From Membranipora membranacea (taxonomy: Eukaryota > Bryozoa > Gymnolaemata > Cheilostomatida > Membraniporidae), in the NCBI GenBank assembly GCA_914767715.1, contig OU612065.1:28458001-28522000 (forward strand): a stretch of DNA of 64,000 nt. Reading direction: 5' to 3'. The notes beneath the pieces are model-generated. The model made no database searches. It was not told the DNA's origin and was given only the letters and a program-made list of their open reading frames with translations. This document shows, piece by piece, positions 35,601 to 50,600 of the stretch (position 1 is its first letter; each line of letters opens with the position of its first letter). The position numbers were made by a program, and so were the translations under genes.

Positions 35601-38600
35601 TTTTAAAGTCGCTCTCATCTCTGTTCTATTTATCGTAGGATCTTCATATTCTGGAATTTGAATGAGGCCAATGAGGCCATCAACTGGTCAGAGTTTAAAA
35701 GAAATCCGATGGCTTTTTAATTTTTTCGCCTGCCGTTTGGCATGTTTTTTTATGTCAAAATTGGCCCTCGTTAAAAATGTTGCTGACGCCAATCTAAGAG
35801 GGGCAGCCCCGAACGGTTTTCCGTTCCAAAGTCAGCATGAAATTCCACACGGTATAGAGTAGGTTAGAAGGCAATCTATTTTTTAATCTGGCCGTAAAAA
35901 ACACCAAGGGTCCCCCCTTTGTTACTTTTTATAATTTTAAAGTCGCTCTCATCTCGGTTCTATTTATCGTAGGATCTTCATATTCTGGAATTTGAATGAG
36001 GCCAATGAGGCCATCAACTGGTCAGAGTTCAAAAGAAATCCGATGGCTTTTTAATTTTTTCGCCTGCCGTTTGGCATGTTTTTTTATGTCAAAATTGGCC
36101 CTCGTTAAAAATGTTGCTGACGCCAATCTAAGAGGGGCAGCCCCGAACGGTTTTCCGTTCCAAAGTCAGCATGAAATTCCACACGGTATAGAGTAGGTTA
36201 GAAGGCAATCTATTTTTTAATCTGGCCGTAAAAAACACCAAGGGTCCCCCCTTTGTTACTTTTTATAATTTTAAAGTCGCTCTCATCTCTGTTCTATTTA
36301 TCGTAGGATCTTCATATTCTGGAATTTGAATGAGGCCAATGAGGCCATCAACTGGTCAGAGTTTAAAAGAAATCCGATGGCTTTTTAATTTTTTCGCCTG
36401 CCGTTTGGCATGTTTTTTTATGTCAAAATTGGCCCTCGTTAAAAATGTTGCTGACGCCAATCTAAGAGGGGCAGCCCCGAACGGTTTTCCGTTCCAAAGT
36501 CAGCATGAAATTCCACACGGTATAGAGTAGGTTAGAAGGCAATCTATTTTTTAATCTGGCCGTAAAAAACACCAAGGGTCCCCCCTTTGTTACTTTTTAT
36601 AATTTTAAAGTCGCTCTCATCTCTGTTCTATTTATCGTAGGATCTTCATATTCTGGAATTTGAATGAGGCCAATGAGGCCATCAACTGGTCAGAGTTTAA
36701 AAGAAATCCGATGGCTTTTTAATTTTTTCGCCTGCCGTTTGGCATGTTTTTTTATGTCAAAATTGGCCCTCGTTAAAAATGTTGCTGACGCCAATCTAAG
36801 AGGGGCAGCCCCGAACGGTTTTCCGTTCCAAAGTCAGCATGAAATTCCACACGGTATAGAGTAGGTTAGAAGGCAATCTATTTTTTAATCTGGCCGTAAA
36901 AAACACCAAGGGTCCCCCCTGTGTTACTTTTTATAATTTTAAAGTCGCTCTCATCTCTGTTCTATTTATCGTAGGATCTTCATATTCTGGAATTTGAATG
37001 AGGCCAATGAGGCCATCAACTGGTCAGAGTTCAAAAGAAATCCGATGGCTTTTTAATTTTTTCGCCTGCCGTTTGGCATGTTTTTTTATGTCAAAATTGG
37101 CCCTCGTTAAAAATGTTGCTGACGCCAATCTAAGAGGGGCAGCCCCGAACGGTTTTCCGTTCCAAAGTCAGCATGAAATTCCACACGGTATAGAGTAGGT
37201 TAGAAGGCAATCTATTTTTTAATCTGGCCGTAAAAAACACCAAGGGTCCCCCCTTTGTTACTTTTTATAATTTTAAAGTCGCTCTCATCTCTGTTCTATT
37301 TATCGTAGGATCTTCATATTCTGGAATTTGAATGAGGCCAATGAGGCCATCAACTGGTCAGAGTTTAAAAGAAATCCGATGGCTTTTTAATTTTTTCGCC
37401 TGCCGTTTGGCATGTTTTTTTATGTCAAAATTGGCCCTCGTTAAAAATGTTGCTGACGCCAATCTAAGAGGGGCAGCCCCGAACGGTTTTCCGTTCCAAA
37501 GTCAGCATGAAATTCCACACGGTATAGAGTAGGTTAGAAGGCAATCTATTTTTTAATCTGGCCGTAAAAAACACCAAGGGTCCCCCCTTTGTTACTTTTT
37601 ATAATTTTAAAGTCGCTCTCATCTCTGTTCTATTTATCGTAGGATCTTCATATTCTGGAATTTGAATGAGGCCAATGAGGCCATCAACTGGTCAGAGTTC
37701 AAAAGAAATCCGATGGCTTTTTAATTTTTTCGCCTGCCGTTTGGCATGTTTTTTTATGTCAAAATTGGCCCTCGTTAAAAATGTTGCTGACGCCAATCTA
37801 AGAGGGGCAGCCCCGAACGGTTTTCCGTTCCAAAGTCAGCATGAAATTCCACACGGTATAGAGTAGGTTAGAAGGCAATCTATTTTTTAATCTGGCCGTA
37901 AAAAACACCAAGGGTCCCCCCTTTGTTACTTTTTATAATTTTAAAGTCGCTCTCATCTCTGTTCTATTTATCGTAGGATCTTCATATTCTGGAATTTGAA
38001 TGAGGCCAATGAGGCCATCAACTGGTCAGAGTTTAAAAGAAATCCGATGGCTTTTTAATTTTTTCGCCTGCCGTTTGGCATGTTTTTTTATGTCAAAATT
38101 GGCCCTCGTTAAAAATGTTGCTGACGCCAATCTAAGAGGGGCAGCCCCGAACGGTTTTCCGTTCCAAAGTCAGCATGAAATTCCACACGGTATAGAGTAG
38201 GTTAGAAGGCAATCTATTTTTTAATCTGGCCGTAAAAAACACCAAGGGTCCCCCCTTTGTTACTTTTTATAATTTTAAAGTCGCTCTCATCTCTGTTCTA
38301 TTTATCGTAGGATCTTCATATTCTGGAATTTGAATGAGGCCAATGAGGCCATCAACTGGTCAGAGTTTAAAAGAAATCCGATGGCTTTTTAATTTTTTCG
38401 CCTGCCGTTTGGCATGTTTTTTTATGTCAAAATTGGCCCTCGTTAAAAATGTTGCTGACGCCAATCTAAGAGGGGCAGCCCCGAACGGTTTTCCGTTCCA
38501 AAGTCAGCATGAAATTCCACACGGTATAGAGTAGGTTAGAAGGCAATCTATTTTTTAATCTGGCCGTAAAAAACACCAAGGGTCCCCCCTTTGTTACTTT

Positions 38601-41600
38601 TTATAATTTTAAAGTCGCTCTCATCTCTGTTCTATTTATCGTAGGATCTTCATATTCTGGAATTTGAATGAGGCCAATGAGGCCATCAACTGGTCAGAGT
38701 TCAAAAGAAATCCGATGGCTTTTTAATTTTTTCGCCTGCCGTTTGGCATGTTTTTTTATGTCAAAATTGGCCCTCGTTAAAAATGTTGCTGACGCCAATC
38801 TAAGAGGGGCAGCCCCGAACGGTTTTCCGTTCCAAAGTCAGCATGAAATTCCACACGGTATAGAGTAGGTTAGAAGGCAATCTATTTTTTAATCTGGCCG
38901 TAAAAAACACCAAGGGTCCCCCCTTTGTTACTTTTTATAATTTTAAAGTCGCTCTCATCTCTGTTCTATTTATCGTAGGATCTTCATATTCTGGAATTTG
39001 AATGAGGCCAATGAGGCCATCAACTGGTCAGAGTTTAAAAGAAATCCGATGGCTTTTTAATTTTTTCGCCTGCCGTTTGGCATGTTTTTTTATGTCAAAA
39101 TTGGCCCTCGTTAAAAATGTTGCTGACGCCAATCTAAGAGGGGCAGCCCCGAACGGTTTTCCGTTCCAAAGTCAGCATGAAATTCCACACGGTATAGAGT
39201 AGGTTAGAAGGCAATCTATTTTTTAATCTGGCCGTAAAAAACACCAAGGGTCCCCCCTTTGTTACTTTTTATAATTTTAAAGTCGCTCTCATCTCTGTTC
39301 TATTTATCGTAGGATCTTCATATTCTGGAATTTGAATGAGGCCAATGAGGCCATCAACTGGTCAGAGTTTAAAAGAAATCCGATGGCTTTTTAATTTTTT
39401 CGCCTGCCGTTTGGCATGTTTTTTTATGTCAAAATTGGCCCTCGTTAAAAATGTTGCTGACGCCAATCTAAGAGGGGCAGCCCCGAACGGTTTTCCGTTC
39501 CAAAGTCAGCATGAAATTCCACACGGTATAGAGTAGGTTAGAAGGCAATCTATTTTTTAATCTGGCCGTAAAAAACACCAAGGGTCCCCCCTTTGTTACT
39601 TTTTATAATTTTAAAGTCGCTCTCATCTCTGTTCTATTTATCGTAGGATCTTCATATTCTGGAATTTGAATGAGGCCAATGAGGCCATCAACTGGTCAGA
39701 GTTCAAAAGAAATCCGATGGCTTTTTAATTTTTTCGCCTGCCGTTTGGCATGTTTTTTTATGTCAAAATTGGCCCTCGTTAAAAATGTTGCTGACGCCAA
39801 TCTAAGAGGGGCAGCCCCGAACGGTTTTCCGTTCCAAAGTCAGCATGAAATTCCACACGGTATAGAGTAGGTTAGAAGGCAATCTATTTTTTAATCTGGC
39901 CGTAAAAAACACCAAGGGTCCCCCCTTTGTTACTTTTTATAATTTTAAAGTCGCTCTCATCTCTGTTCTATTTATCGTAGGATCTTCATATTCTGGAATT
40001 TGAATGAGGCCAATGAGGCCATCAACTGGTCAGAGTTTAAAAGAAATCCGATGGCTTTTTAATTTTTTCGCCTGCCGTTTGGCATGTTTTTTTATGTCAA
40101 AATTGGCCCTCGTTAAAAATGTTGCTGACGCCAATCTAAGAGGGGCAGCCCCGAACGGTTTTCCGTTCCAAAGTCAGCATGAAATTCCACACGGTATAGA
40201 GTAGGTTAGAAGGCAATCTATTTTTTAATCTGGCCGTAAAAAACACCAAGGGTCCCCCCTTTGTTACTTTTTATAATTTTAAAGTCGCTCTCATCTCTGT
40301 TCTATTTATCGTAGGATCTTCATATTCTGGAATTTGAATGAGGCCAATGAGGCCATCAACTGGTCAGAGTTTAAAAGAAATCCGATGGCTTTTTAATTTT
40401 TTCGCCTGCCGTTTGGCATGTTTTTTTATGTCAAAATTGGCCCTCGTTAAAAATGTTGCTGACGCCAATCTAAGAGGGGCAGCCCCGAACGGTTTTCCGT
40501 TCCAAAGTCAGCATGAAATTCCACACGGTATAGAGTAGGTTAGAAGGCAATCTATTTTTTAATCTGGCCGTAAAAAACACCAAGGGTCCCCCCTTTGTTA
40601 CTTTTTATAATTTTAAAGTCGCTCTCATCTCTGTTCTATTTATCGTAGGATCTTCATATTCTGGAATTTGAATGAGGCCAATGAGGCCATCAACTGGTCA
40701 GAGTTCAAAAGAAATCCGATGGCTTTTTAATTTTTTCGCCTGCCGTTTGGCATGTTTTATTATGTCAAAATTGGCCCTCGTTAAAAATGTTGCTGACGCC
40801 AATCTAAGAGGGGCAGCCCCGAACGGTTTTCCGTTCCAAAGTCAGCATGAAATTCCACACGGTATAGAGTAGGTTAGAAGGCAATCTATTTTTTAATCTG
40901 GCCGTAAAAAACACCAAGGGTCCCCCCTTTGTTACTTTTTATAATTTTAAAGTCGCTCTCATCTCTGTTCTATTTATCGTAGGATCTTCATATTCTGGAA
41001 TTTGAATGAGGCCAATGAGGCCATCAACTGGTCAGAGTTTAAAAGAAATCCGATGGCTTTTTAATTTTTTCGCCTGCCGTTTGGCATGTTTTTTTATGTC
41101 AAAATTGGCCCTCGTTAAAAATGTTGCTGACGCCAATCTAAGAGGGGCAGCCCCGAACGGTTTTCCGTTCCAAAGTCAGCATGAAATTCCACACGGTATA
41201 GAGTAGGTTAGAAGGCAATCTATTTTTTAATCTGGCCGTAAAAAACACCAAGGGTCCCCCCTTTGTTACTTTTTATAATTTTAAAGTCGCTCTCATCTCT
41301 GTTCTATTTATCGTAGGATCTTCATATTCTGGAATTTGAATGAGGCCAATGAGGCCATCAACTGGTCAGAGTTTAAAAGAAATCCGATGGCTTTTTAATT
41401 TTTTCGCCTGCCGTTTGGCATGTTTTTTTATGTCAAAATTGGCCCTCGTTAAAAATGTTGCTGACGCCAATCTAAGAGGGGCAGCCCCGAACGGTTTTCC
41501 GTTCCAAAGTCAGCATGAAATTCCACACGGTATAGAGTAGGTTAGAAGGCAATCTATTTTTTAATCTGGCCGTAAAAAACACCAAGGGTCCCCCCTTTGT

Positions 41601-44600
41601 TACTTTTTATAATTTTAAAGTCGCTCTCATCTCTGTTCTATTTATCGTAGGATCTTCATATTCTGGAATTTGAATGAGGCCAATGAGGCCATCAACTGGT
41701 CAGAGTTCAAAAGAAATCCGATGGCTTTTTAATTTTTTCGCCTGCCGTTTGGCATGTTTTTTTATGTCAAAATTGGCCCTCGTTAAAAATGTTGCTGACG
41801 CCAATCTAAGAGGGGCAGCCCCGAACGGTTTTCCGTTCCAAAGTCAGCATGAAATTCCACACGGTATAGAGTAGGTTAGAAGGCAATCTATTTTTTAATC
41901 TGGCCGTAAAAAACACCAAGGGTCCCCCCTTTGTTACTTTTTATAATTTTAAAGTCGCTCTCATCTCTGTTCTATTTATCGTAGGATCTTCATATTCTGG
42001 AATTTGAATGAGGCCAATGAGGCCATCAACTGGTCAGAGTTTAAAAGAAATCCGATGGCTTTTTAATTTTTTCGCCTGCCGTTTGGCATGTTTTTTTATG
42101 TCAAAATTGGCCCTCGTTAAAAATGTTGCTGACGCCAATCTAAGAGGGGCAGCCCCGAACGGTTTTCCGTTCCAAAGTCAGCATGAAATTCCACACGGTA
42201 TAGAGTAGGTTAGAAGGCAATCTATTTTTTAATCTGGCCGTAAAAAACACCAAGGGTCCCCCCCTTTGTTACTTTTTATAATTTTAAAGTCGCTCTCATC
42301 TCTGTTCTATTTATCGTAGGATCTTCATATTCTGGAATTTGAATGAGGCCAATGAGGCCATCAACTGGTCAGAGTTTAAAAGAAATCCGATGGCTTTTTA
42401 ATTTTTTCGCCTGCCGTTTGGCATGTTTTTTTTATGTCAAAATTGGCCCTCGTTAAAAATGTTGCTGACGCCAATCTAAGAGGGGCAGCCCCGAACGGTT
42501 TTCCGTTCCAAAGTCAGCATGAAATTCCACACGGTATAGAGTAGGTTAGAAGGCAATCTATTTTTTAATCTGGCCGTAAAAAACACCAAGGGTCCCCCCT
42601 TTGTTACTTTTTATAATTTTAAAGTCGCTCTCATCTCGGTTCTATTTATCGTAGGATCTTCATATTCTGGAATTTGAATGAGGCCAATGAGGCCATCAAC
42701 TGGTCAGAGTTCAAAAGAAATCCGATGGCTTTTTAATTTTTTCGCCTGCCGTTTGGCATGTTTTTTTATGTCAAAATTGGCCCTCGTTAAAAATGTTGCT
42801 GACGCCAATCTAAGAGGGGCAGCCCCGAACGGTTTTCCGTTCCAAAGTCAGCATGAAATTCCACACGGTATAGAGTAGGTTAGAAGGCAATCTATTTTTT
42901 AATCTGGCCGTAAAAAACACCAAGGGTCCCCCCCTTTGTTACTTTTTATAATTTTAAAGTCGCTCTCTATCTCTGTTCTAATTTATCGTAGGATCTTCAT
43001 ATTCTGGAATTTGAATGAGGCCAATGAGGCCATCAACTGGTCAGAGTTTAAAAGAAATCCGATGGCTTTTTAATTTTTTCGCCTGCCGTTTGGCATGTTT
43101 TTTTTATGTCAAAATTGGCCCTCGTTAAAAATGTTGCTGACGCCAATCTAAGAGGGGCAGCCCCCGAACGGTTTTCCGTTCCAAAGTCAGCATGAAATTC
43201 CACACGGTATAGAGTAGGTTAGAAGGCAATCTATTTTTTTAATCTGGCCGTAAAAAACACCAAGGGTCCCCCCTTTGTTACTTTTTATAATTTTAAAGTC
43301 GCTCTCATCTCTGTTCTATTTATCGTAGGATCTTCATATTCTGGAATTTGAATGAGGCCAATGAGGCCATCAACTGGTCAGAGTTTAAAAGAAATCCGAT
43401 GGCTTTTTAATTTTTTCGCCTGCCGTTTGGCATGTTTTTTTATGTCAAAATTGGCCCTCGTTAAAAATGTTGCTGACGCCAATCTAAGAGGGGCAGCCCC
43501 GAACGGTTTTCCGTTCCAAGTCAGCATGAAATTCCACACGGTATAGAGTAGGTTAGAAGGCAATCTATTTTTTAATCTGGCCGTAAAAAACACCAAGGGT
43601 CCCCCCCTTTGTTACTTTTTATAATTTTAAAGTCCGCTCTCATCTCTGTTCTATTTATCGTAGGATCTTCATATTCTGGAATTTGAATGAGGCCAATGAG
43701 GCCATCAACTGGTCAGAGTTCAAAAGAAATCCGATGGCTTTTTAATTTTTTCGCCTGCCGTTTGGCATGTTTTTTTATGTCAAAATTGGCCCTCGTTAAA
43801 AATGTTGCTGACGCCAATCTAAGAGGGGCAGCCCCGAACGGTTTTCCGTTCCAAAGTCAGCATGAAATTCCACACGGTATAGAGTAGGTTAGAAGGCAAT
43901 CTATTTTTTAATCTGGCCGTAAAAAACACCAAGGGTCCCCCCTTTGTTACTTTTTATAATTTTAAAGTCGCTCTCATCTCTGTTCTATTTATCGTAGGAT
44001 CTTCATATTCTGGAATTTGAATGAGGCCAATGAGGCCATCAACTGGTCAGAGTTTAAAAGAAATCCGATGGCTTTTTAATTTTTTCGCCTGCCGTTTGGC
44101 ATGTTTTTTTATGTCAAAATTGCCCCTCGTTAAAAATGTTGCTGACGCCAATCTAAGAGGGGCAGCCCCGAACGGTTTTCCGTTCCAAAGTCAGCATGAA
44201 ATTCCACACGGTATAGAGTAGGTTAGAAGGCAATCTATTTTTTAATCTGGCCGTAAAAAACACCAAGGGTCCCCCCTTTGTTACTTTTTATAATTTTAAA
44301 GTCGCTCTCATCTCTGTTCTATTTATCGTAGGATCTTCATATTCTGGAATTTGAATGAGGCCAATGAGGCCATCAACTGGTCAGAGTTTAAAAGAAATCC
44401 GATGGCTTTTTAATTTTTTTCGCCTGCCGTTTGGCATGTTTTTTTTATGTCAAAATTGGCCCTCGTTAAAAATGTTGCTGACGCCAATCTAAGAGGGGCA
44501 GCCCCGAACGGTTTTCCGTTCCAAAGTCAGCATGAAATTCCACACGGTATAGAGTAGGTTAGAAGGCAATCTATTTTTTAATCTGGCCGTAAAAAACACC

Positions 44601-47600
44601 AAGGGTCCCCCCTTTGTTACTTTTTATAATTTTAAAGTCGCTCTCATCTCTGTTCTATTTATCGTAGGATCTTCATATTCTGGAATTTGAATGAGGCCAA
44701 TGAGGCCATCAACTGGTCAGAGTTCAAAAGAAATCCGATGGCTTTTTAATTTTTTCGCCTGCCGTTTGGCATGTTTTTTTATGTCAAAATTGGCCCTCGT
44801 TAAAAATGTTGCTGACGCCAATCTAAGAGGGGCAGCCCCGAACGGTTTTCCGTTCCAAAGTCAGCATGAAATTCCACACGGTATAGAGTAGGTTAGAAGG
44901 CAATCTATTTTTTAATCTGGCCGTAAAAAACACCAAGGGTCCCCCCTTTGTTACTTTTTATAATTTTAAAGTCGCTCTCATCTCTGTTCTATTTATCGTA
45001 GGATCTTCATATTCTGGAATTTGAATGAGGCCAATGAGGCCATCAACTGGTCAGAGTTTAAAAGAAATCCGATGGCTTTTTAATTTTTTCGCCTGCCGTT
45101 TGGCATGTTTTTGGCCCTCGTTAAAAATGTTGCTGACGCCAATCTAAGAGGGGCAGCCCCGAACGGTTTTCCGTTCCAAAGTCAGCATGAAATTCCACAC
45201 GGTATAGAGTAGGTTAGAAGGCAATCTATTTTTTAATCTGGCCGTAAAAAACACCAAGGGTCCCCCCTTTGTTACTTTTTATAATTTTAAAGTCGCTCTC
45301 ATCTCTGTTCTATTTATCGTAGGATCTTCATATTCTGGAATTTGAATGAGGCCAATGAGGCCATCAACTGGTCAGAGTTTAAAAGAAATCCGATGGCTTT
45401 TTAATTTTTTCGCCTGCCGTTTGGCATGTTTTTTTATGTCAAAATTGGCCCTCGTTAAAAATGTTGCTGACGCCAATCTAAGAGGGGCAGCCCCGAACGG
45501 TTTTCCGTTCCAAAGTCAGCATGAAATTCCACACGGTATAGAGTAGGTTAGAAGGCAATCTATTTTTTAATCTGGCCGTAAAAAACACCAAGGGTCCCCC
45601 CTTTGTTACTTTTTATAATTTTAAAGTCGCTCTCATCTCTGTTCTATTTATCGTAGGATCTTCATATTCTGGAATTTGAATGAGGCCAATGAGGCCATCA
45701 ACTGGTCAGAGTTCAAAAGAAATCCGATGGCTTTTTAATTTTTTCGCCTGCCGTTTGGCATGTTTTTTTATGTCAAAATTGGCCCTCGTTAAAAATGTTG
45801 CTGACGCCAATCTAAGAGGGGCAGCCCCGAACGGTTTTCCGTTCCAAAGTCAGCATGAAATTCCACACGGTATAGAGTAGGTTAGAAGGCAATCTATTTT
45901 TTAATCTGGCCGTAAAAAACACCAAGGGTCCCCCCTTTGTTACTTTTTATAATTTTAAAGTCGCTCTCATCTCTGTTCTATTTATCGTAGGATCTTCATA
46001 TTCTGGAATTTGAATGAGGCCAATGAGGCCATCAACTGGTCAGAGTTTAAAAGAAATCCGATGGCTTTTTAATTTTTTCGCCTGCCGTTTGGCATGTTTT
46101 TTTATGTCAAAATTGGCCCTCGTTAAAAATGTTGCTGACGCCAATCTAAGAGGGGCAGCCCCGAACGGTTTTCCGTTCCAAAGTCAGCATGAAATTCCAC
46201 ACGGTATAGAGTAGGTTAGAAGGCAATCTATTTTTTAATCTGGCCGTAAAAAACACCAAGGGTCCCCCCTTTGTTACTTTTTATAATTTTAAAGTCGCTC
46301 TCATCTCTGTTCTATTTATCGTAGGATCTTCATATTCTGGAATTTGAATGAGGCCAATGAGGCCATCAACTGGTCAGAGTTTAAAAGAAATCCGATGGCT
46401 TTTTAATTTTTTCGCCTGCCGTTTGGCATGTTTTTTTATGTCAAAATTGGCCCTCGTTAAAAATGTTGCTGACGCCAATCTAAGAGGGGCAGCCCCGAAC
46501 GGTTTTCCGTTCCAAAGTCAGCATGAAATTCCACACGGTATAGAGTAGGTTAGAAGGCAATCTATTTTTTAATCTGGCCGTAAAAAACACCAAGGGACCC
46601 CCTTTGTTACTTTTTATAATTTTAAAGTCGCTCTCATCTCTGTTCTATTTATCGTAGGATCTTCATATTCTGGAATTTGAATGAGGCCAATGAGGCCATC
46701 AACTGGTCAGAGTTCAAAAGAAATCCGATGGCTTTTTAATTTTTTCGCCTGCCGTTTGGCATGTTTTTTTATGTCAAAATTGGCCCTCGTTAAAAATGTT
46801 GCTGACGCCAATCTAAGAGGGGCAGCCCCGAACGGTTTTCCGTTCCAAAGTCAGCATGAAATTCCACACGGTATAGAGTAGGTTAGAAGGCAATCTATTT
46901 TTTAATCTGGCCGTAAAAAACACCAAGGGTCCCCCCTTTGTTACTTTTTATAATTTTAAAGTCGCTCTCATCTCTGTTCTATTTATCGTAGGATCTTCAT
47001 ATTCTGGAATTTGAATGAGGCCAATGAGGCCATCAACTGGTCAGAGTTTAAAAGAAATCCGATGGCTTTTTAATTTTTTCGCCTGCCGTTTGGCATGTTT
47101 TTTTATGTCAAAATTGGCCCTCGTTAAAAATGTTGCTGACGCCAATCTAAGAGGGGCAGCCCCGAACGGTTTTCCGTTCCAAAGTCAGCATGAAATTCCA
47201 CACGGTATAGAGTAGGTTAGAAGGCAATCTATTTTTTAATCTGGCCGTAAAAAACACCAAGGGTCCCCCCTTTGTTACTTTTTATAATTTTAAAGTCGCT
47301 CTCATCTCTGTTCTATTTATCGTAGGATCTTCATATTCTGGAATTTGAATGAGGCCAATGAGGCCATCAACTGGTCAGAGTTTAAAAGAAATCCGATGGC
47401 TTTTTAATTTTTTCGCCTGCCGTTTGGCATGTTTTTTTATGTCAAAATTGGCCCTCGTTAAAAATGTTGCTGACGCCAATCTAAGAGGGGCAGCCCCGAA
47501 CGGTTTTCCGTTCCAAAGTCAGCATGAAATTCCACACGGTATAGAGTAGGTTAGAAGGCAATCTATTTTTTAATCTGGCCGTAAAAAACACCAAGGGTCC

Positions 47601-50600
47601 CCCCTTTGTTACTTTTTATAATTTTAAAGTCGCTCTCATCTCTGTTCTATTTATCGTAGGATCTTCATATTCTGGAATTTGAATGAGGCCAATGAGGCCA
47701 TCAACTGGTCAGAGTTTAAAAGAAATCCGATGGCTTTTTAATTTTTTCGCCTGCCGTTTGGCATGTTTTTTTATGTCAAAATTGGCCCTCGTTAAAAATG
47801 TTGCTGACGCCAATCTAAGAGGGGCAGCCCCGAACGGTTTTCCGTTCCAAAGTCAGCATGAAATTCCACACGGTATAGAGTAGGTTAGAAGGCAATCTAT
47901 TTTTTAATCTGGCCGTAAAAAACACCAAGGGTCCCCCCTTTGTTACTTTTTATAATTTTAAAGTCGCTCTCATCTCTGTTCTATTTATCGTAGGATCTTC
48001 ATATTCTGGAATTTGAATGAGGCCAATGAGGCCATCAACTGGTCAGAGTTTAAAAGAAATCCGATGGCTTTTTAATTTTTTCGCCTGCCGTTTGGCATGT
48101 TTTTTTATGTCAAAATTGGCCCTCGTTAAAAATGTTGCTGACGCCAATCTAAGAGGGGCAGCCCCGAACGGTTTTCCGTTCCAAAGTCAGCATGAAATTC
48201 CACACGGTATAGAGTAGGTTAGAAGGCAATCTATTTTTTAATCTGGCCGTAAAAAACACCAAGGGTCCCCCCTTTGTTACTTTTTATAATTTTAAAGTCG
48301 CTCTCATCTCTGTTCTATTTATCGTAGGATCTTCATATTCTGGAATTTGAATGAGGCCAATGAGGCCATCAACTGGTCAGAGTTTAAAAGAAATCCGATG
48401 GCTTTTTAATTTTTTCGCCTGCCGTTTGGCATGTTTTTTTATGTCAAAATTGGCCCTCGTTAAAAATGTTGCTGACGCCAATCTAAGAGGGGCAGCCCCG
48501 AACGGTTTTCCGTTCCAAAGTCAGCATGAAATTCCACACGGTATAGAGTAGGTTAGAAGGCAATCTATTTTTTAATCTGGCCGTAAAAAACACCAAGGGT
48601 CCCCCCTTTGTTACTTTTTATAATTTTAAAGTCGCTCTCATCTCTGTTCTATTTATCGTAGGATCTTCATATTCTGGAATTTGAATGAGGCCAATGAGGC
48701 CATCAACTGGTCAGAGTTTAAAAGAAATCCGATGGCTTTTTAATTTTTTCGCCTGCCGTTTGGCATGTTTTTTTATGTCAAAATTGGCCCTCGTTAAAAA
48801 TGTTGCTGACGCCAATCTAAGAGGGGCAGCCCCGAACGGTTTTCCGTTCCAAAGTCAGCATGAAATTCCACACGGTATAGAGTAGGTTAGAAGGCAATCT
48901 ATTTTTTAATCTGGCCGTAAAAAACACCAAGGGTCCCCCCTTTGTTACTTTTTATAATTTTAAAGTCGCTCTCATCTCTGTTCTATTTATCGTAGGATCT
49001 TCATATTCTGGAATTTGAATGAGGCCAATGAGGCCATCAACTGGTCAGAGTTCAAAAGAAATCCGATGGCTTTTTAATTTTTTCGCCTGCCGTTTGGCAT
49101 GTTTTTTTATGTCAAAATTGGCCCTCGTTAAAAATGTTGCTGACGCCAATCTAAGAGGGGCAGCCCCGAACGGTTTTCCGTTCCAAAGTCAGCATGAAAT
49201 TCCACACGGTATAGAGTAGGTTAGAAGGCAATCTATTTTTTAATCTGGCCGTAAAAAACACCAAGGGTCCCCCCTTTGTTACTTTTTATAATTTTAAAGT
49301 CGCTCTCATCTCTGTTCTATTTATCGTAGGATCTTCATATTCTGGAATTTGAATGAGGCCAAGGAGGCCATCAACTGGTCAGAGTTTAAAAGAAATCCGA
49401 TGGCTTTTTAATTTTTTCGCCTGCCGTTTGGCATGTTTTTTTATGTCAAAATTGGCCCTCGTTAAAAATGTTGCTGACGCCAATCTAAGAGGGGCAGCCC
49501 CGAACGGTTTTCCGTTCCAAAGTCAGCATGAAATTCCACACGGTATAGAGTAGGTTAGAAGGCAATCTATTTTTTAATCTGGCCGTAAAAAACACCAAGG
49601 GTCCCCCCTTTGTTACTTTTTATAATTTTAAAGTCGCTCTCATCTCTGTTCTATTTATCGTAGGATCTTCATATTCTGGAATTTGAATGAGGCCAATGAG
49701 GCCATCAACTGGTCAGAGTTCAAAAGAAATCCGATGGCTTTTTAATTTTTTCGCCTGCCGTTTGGCATGTTTTTTTATGTCAAAATTGGCCCTCGTTAAA
49801 AATGTTGCTGACGCCAATCTAAGAGGGGCAGCCCCGAACGGTTTTCCGTTCCAAAGTCAGCATGAAATTCCACACGGTATAGAGTAGGTTAGAAGGCAAT
49901 CTATTTTTTAATCTGGCCGTAAAAAACACCAAGGGTCCCCCCTTTGTTACATTTTATAATTTTAAAGTCGCTCTCATCTCTGTTCTATTTATCGTAGGAT
50001 CTTCATATTCTGGAATTTGAATGAGGCCAATGAGGCCATCAACTGGTCAGAGTTTAAAAGAAATCCGATGGCTTTTTAATTTTTTCGCCTGCCGTTTGGC
50101 ATGTTTTTTTATGTCAAAATTGGCCCTCGTTAAAAATGTTGCTGACGCCAATCTAAGAGGGGCAGCCCCGAACGGTTTTCCGTTCCAAAGTCAGCATGAA
50201 ATTCCACACGGTATAGAGTAGGTTAGAAGGCAATCTATTTTTTAATCTGGCCGTAAAAAACACCAAGGGTCCCCCCTTTGTTACTTTTTATAATTTTAAA
50301 GTCGCTCTCATCTCTGTTCTATTTATCGTAGGATCTTCATATTCTGGAATTTGAATGAGGCCAATGAGGCCATCAACTGGTCAGAGTTTAAAAGAAATCC
50401 GATGGCTTTTTAATTTTTTCGCCTGCCGTTTGGCATGTTTTTTTATGTCAAAATTGGCCCTCGTTAAAAATGTTGCTGACGCCAATCTAAGAGGGGCAGC
50501 CCCGAACGGTTTTCCGTTCCAAAGTCAGCATGAAATTCCACACGGTATAGAGTAGGTTAGAAGGCAATCTATTTTTTAATCTGGCCGTAAAAAACACCAA

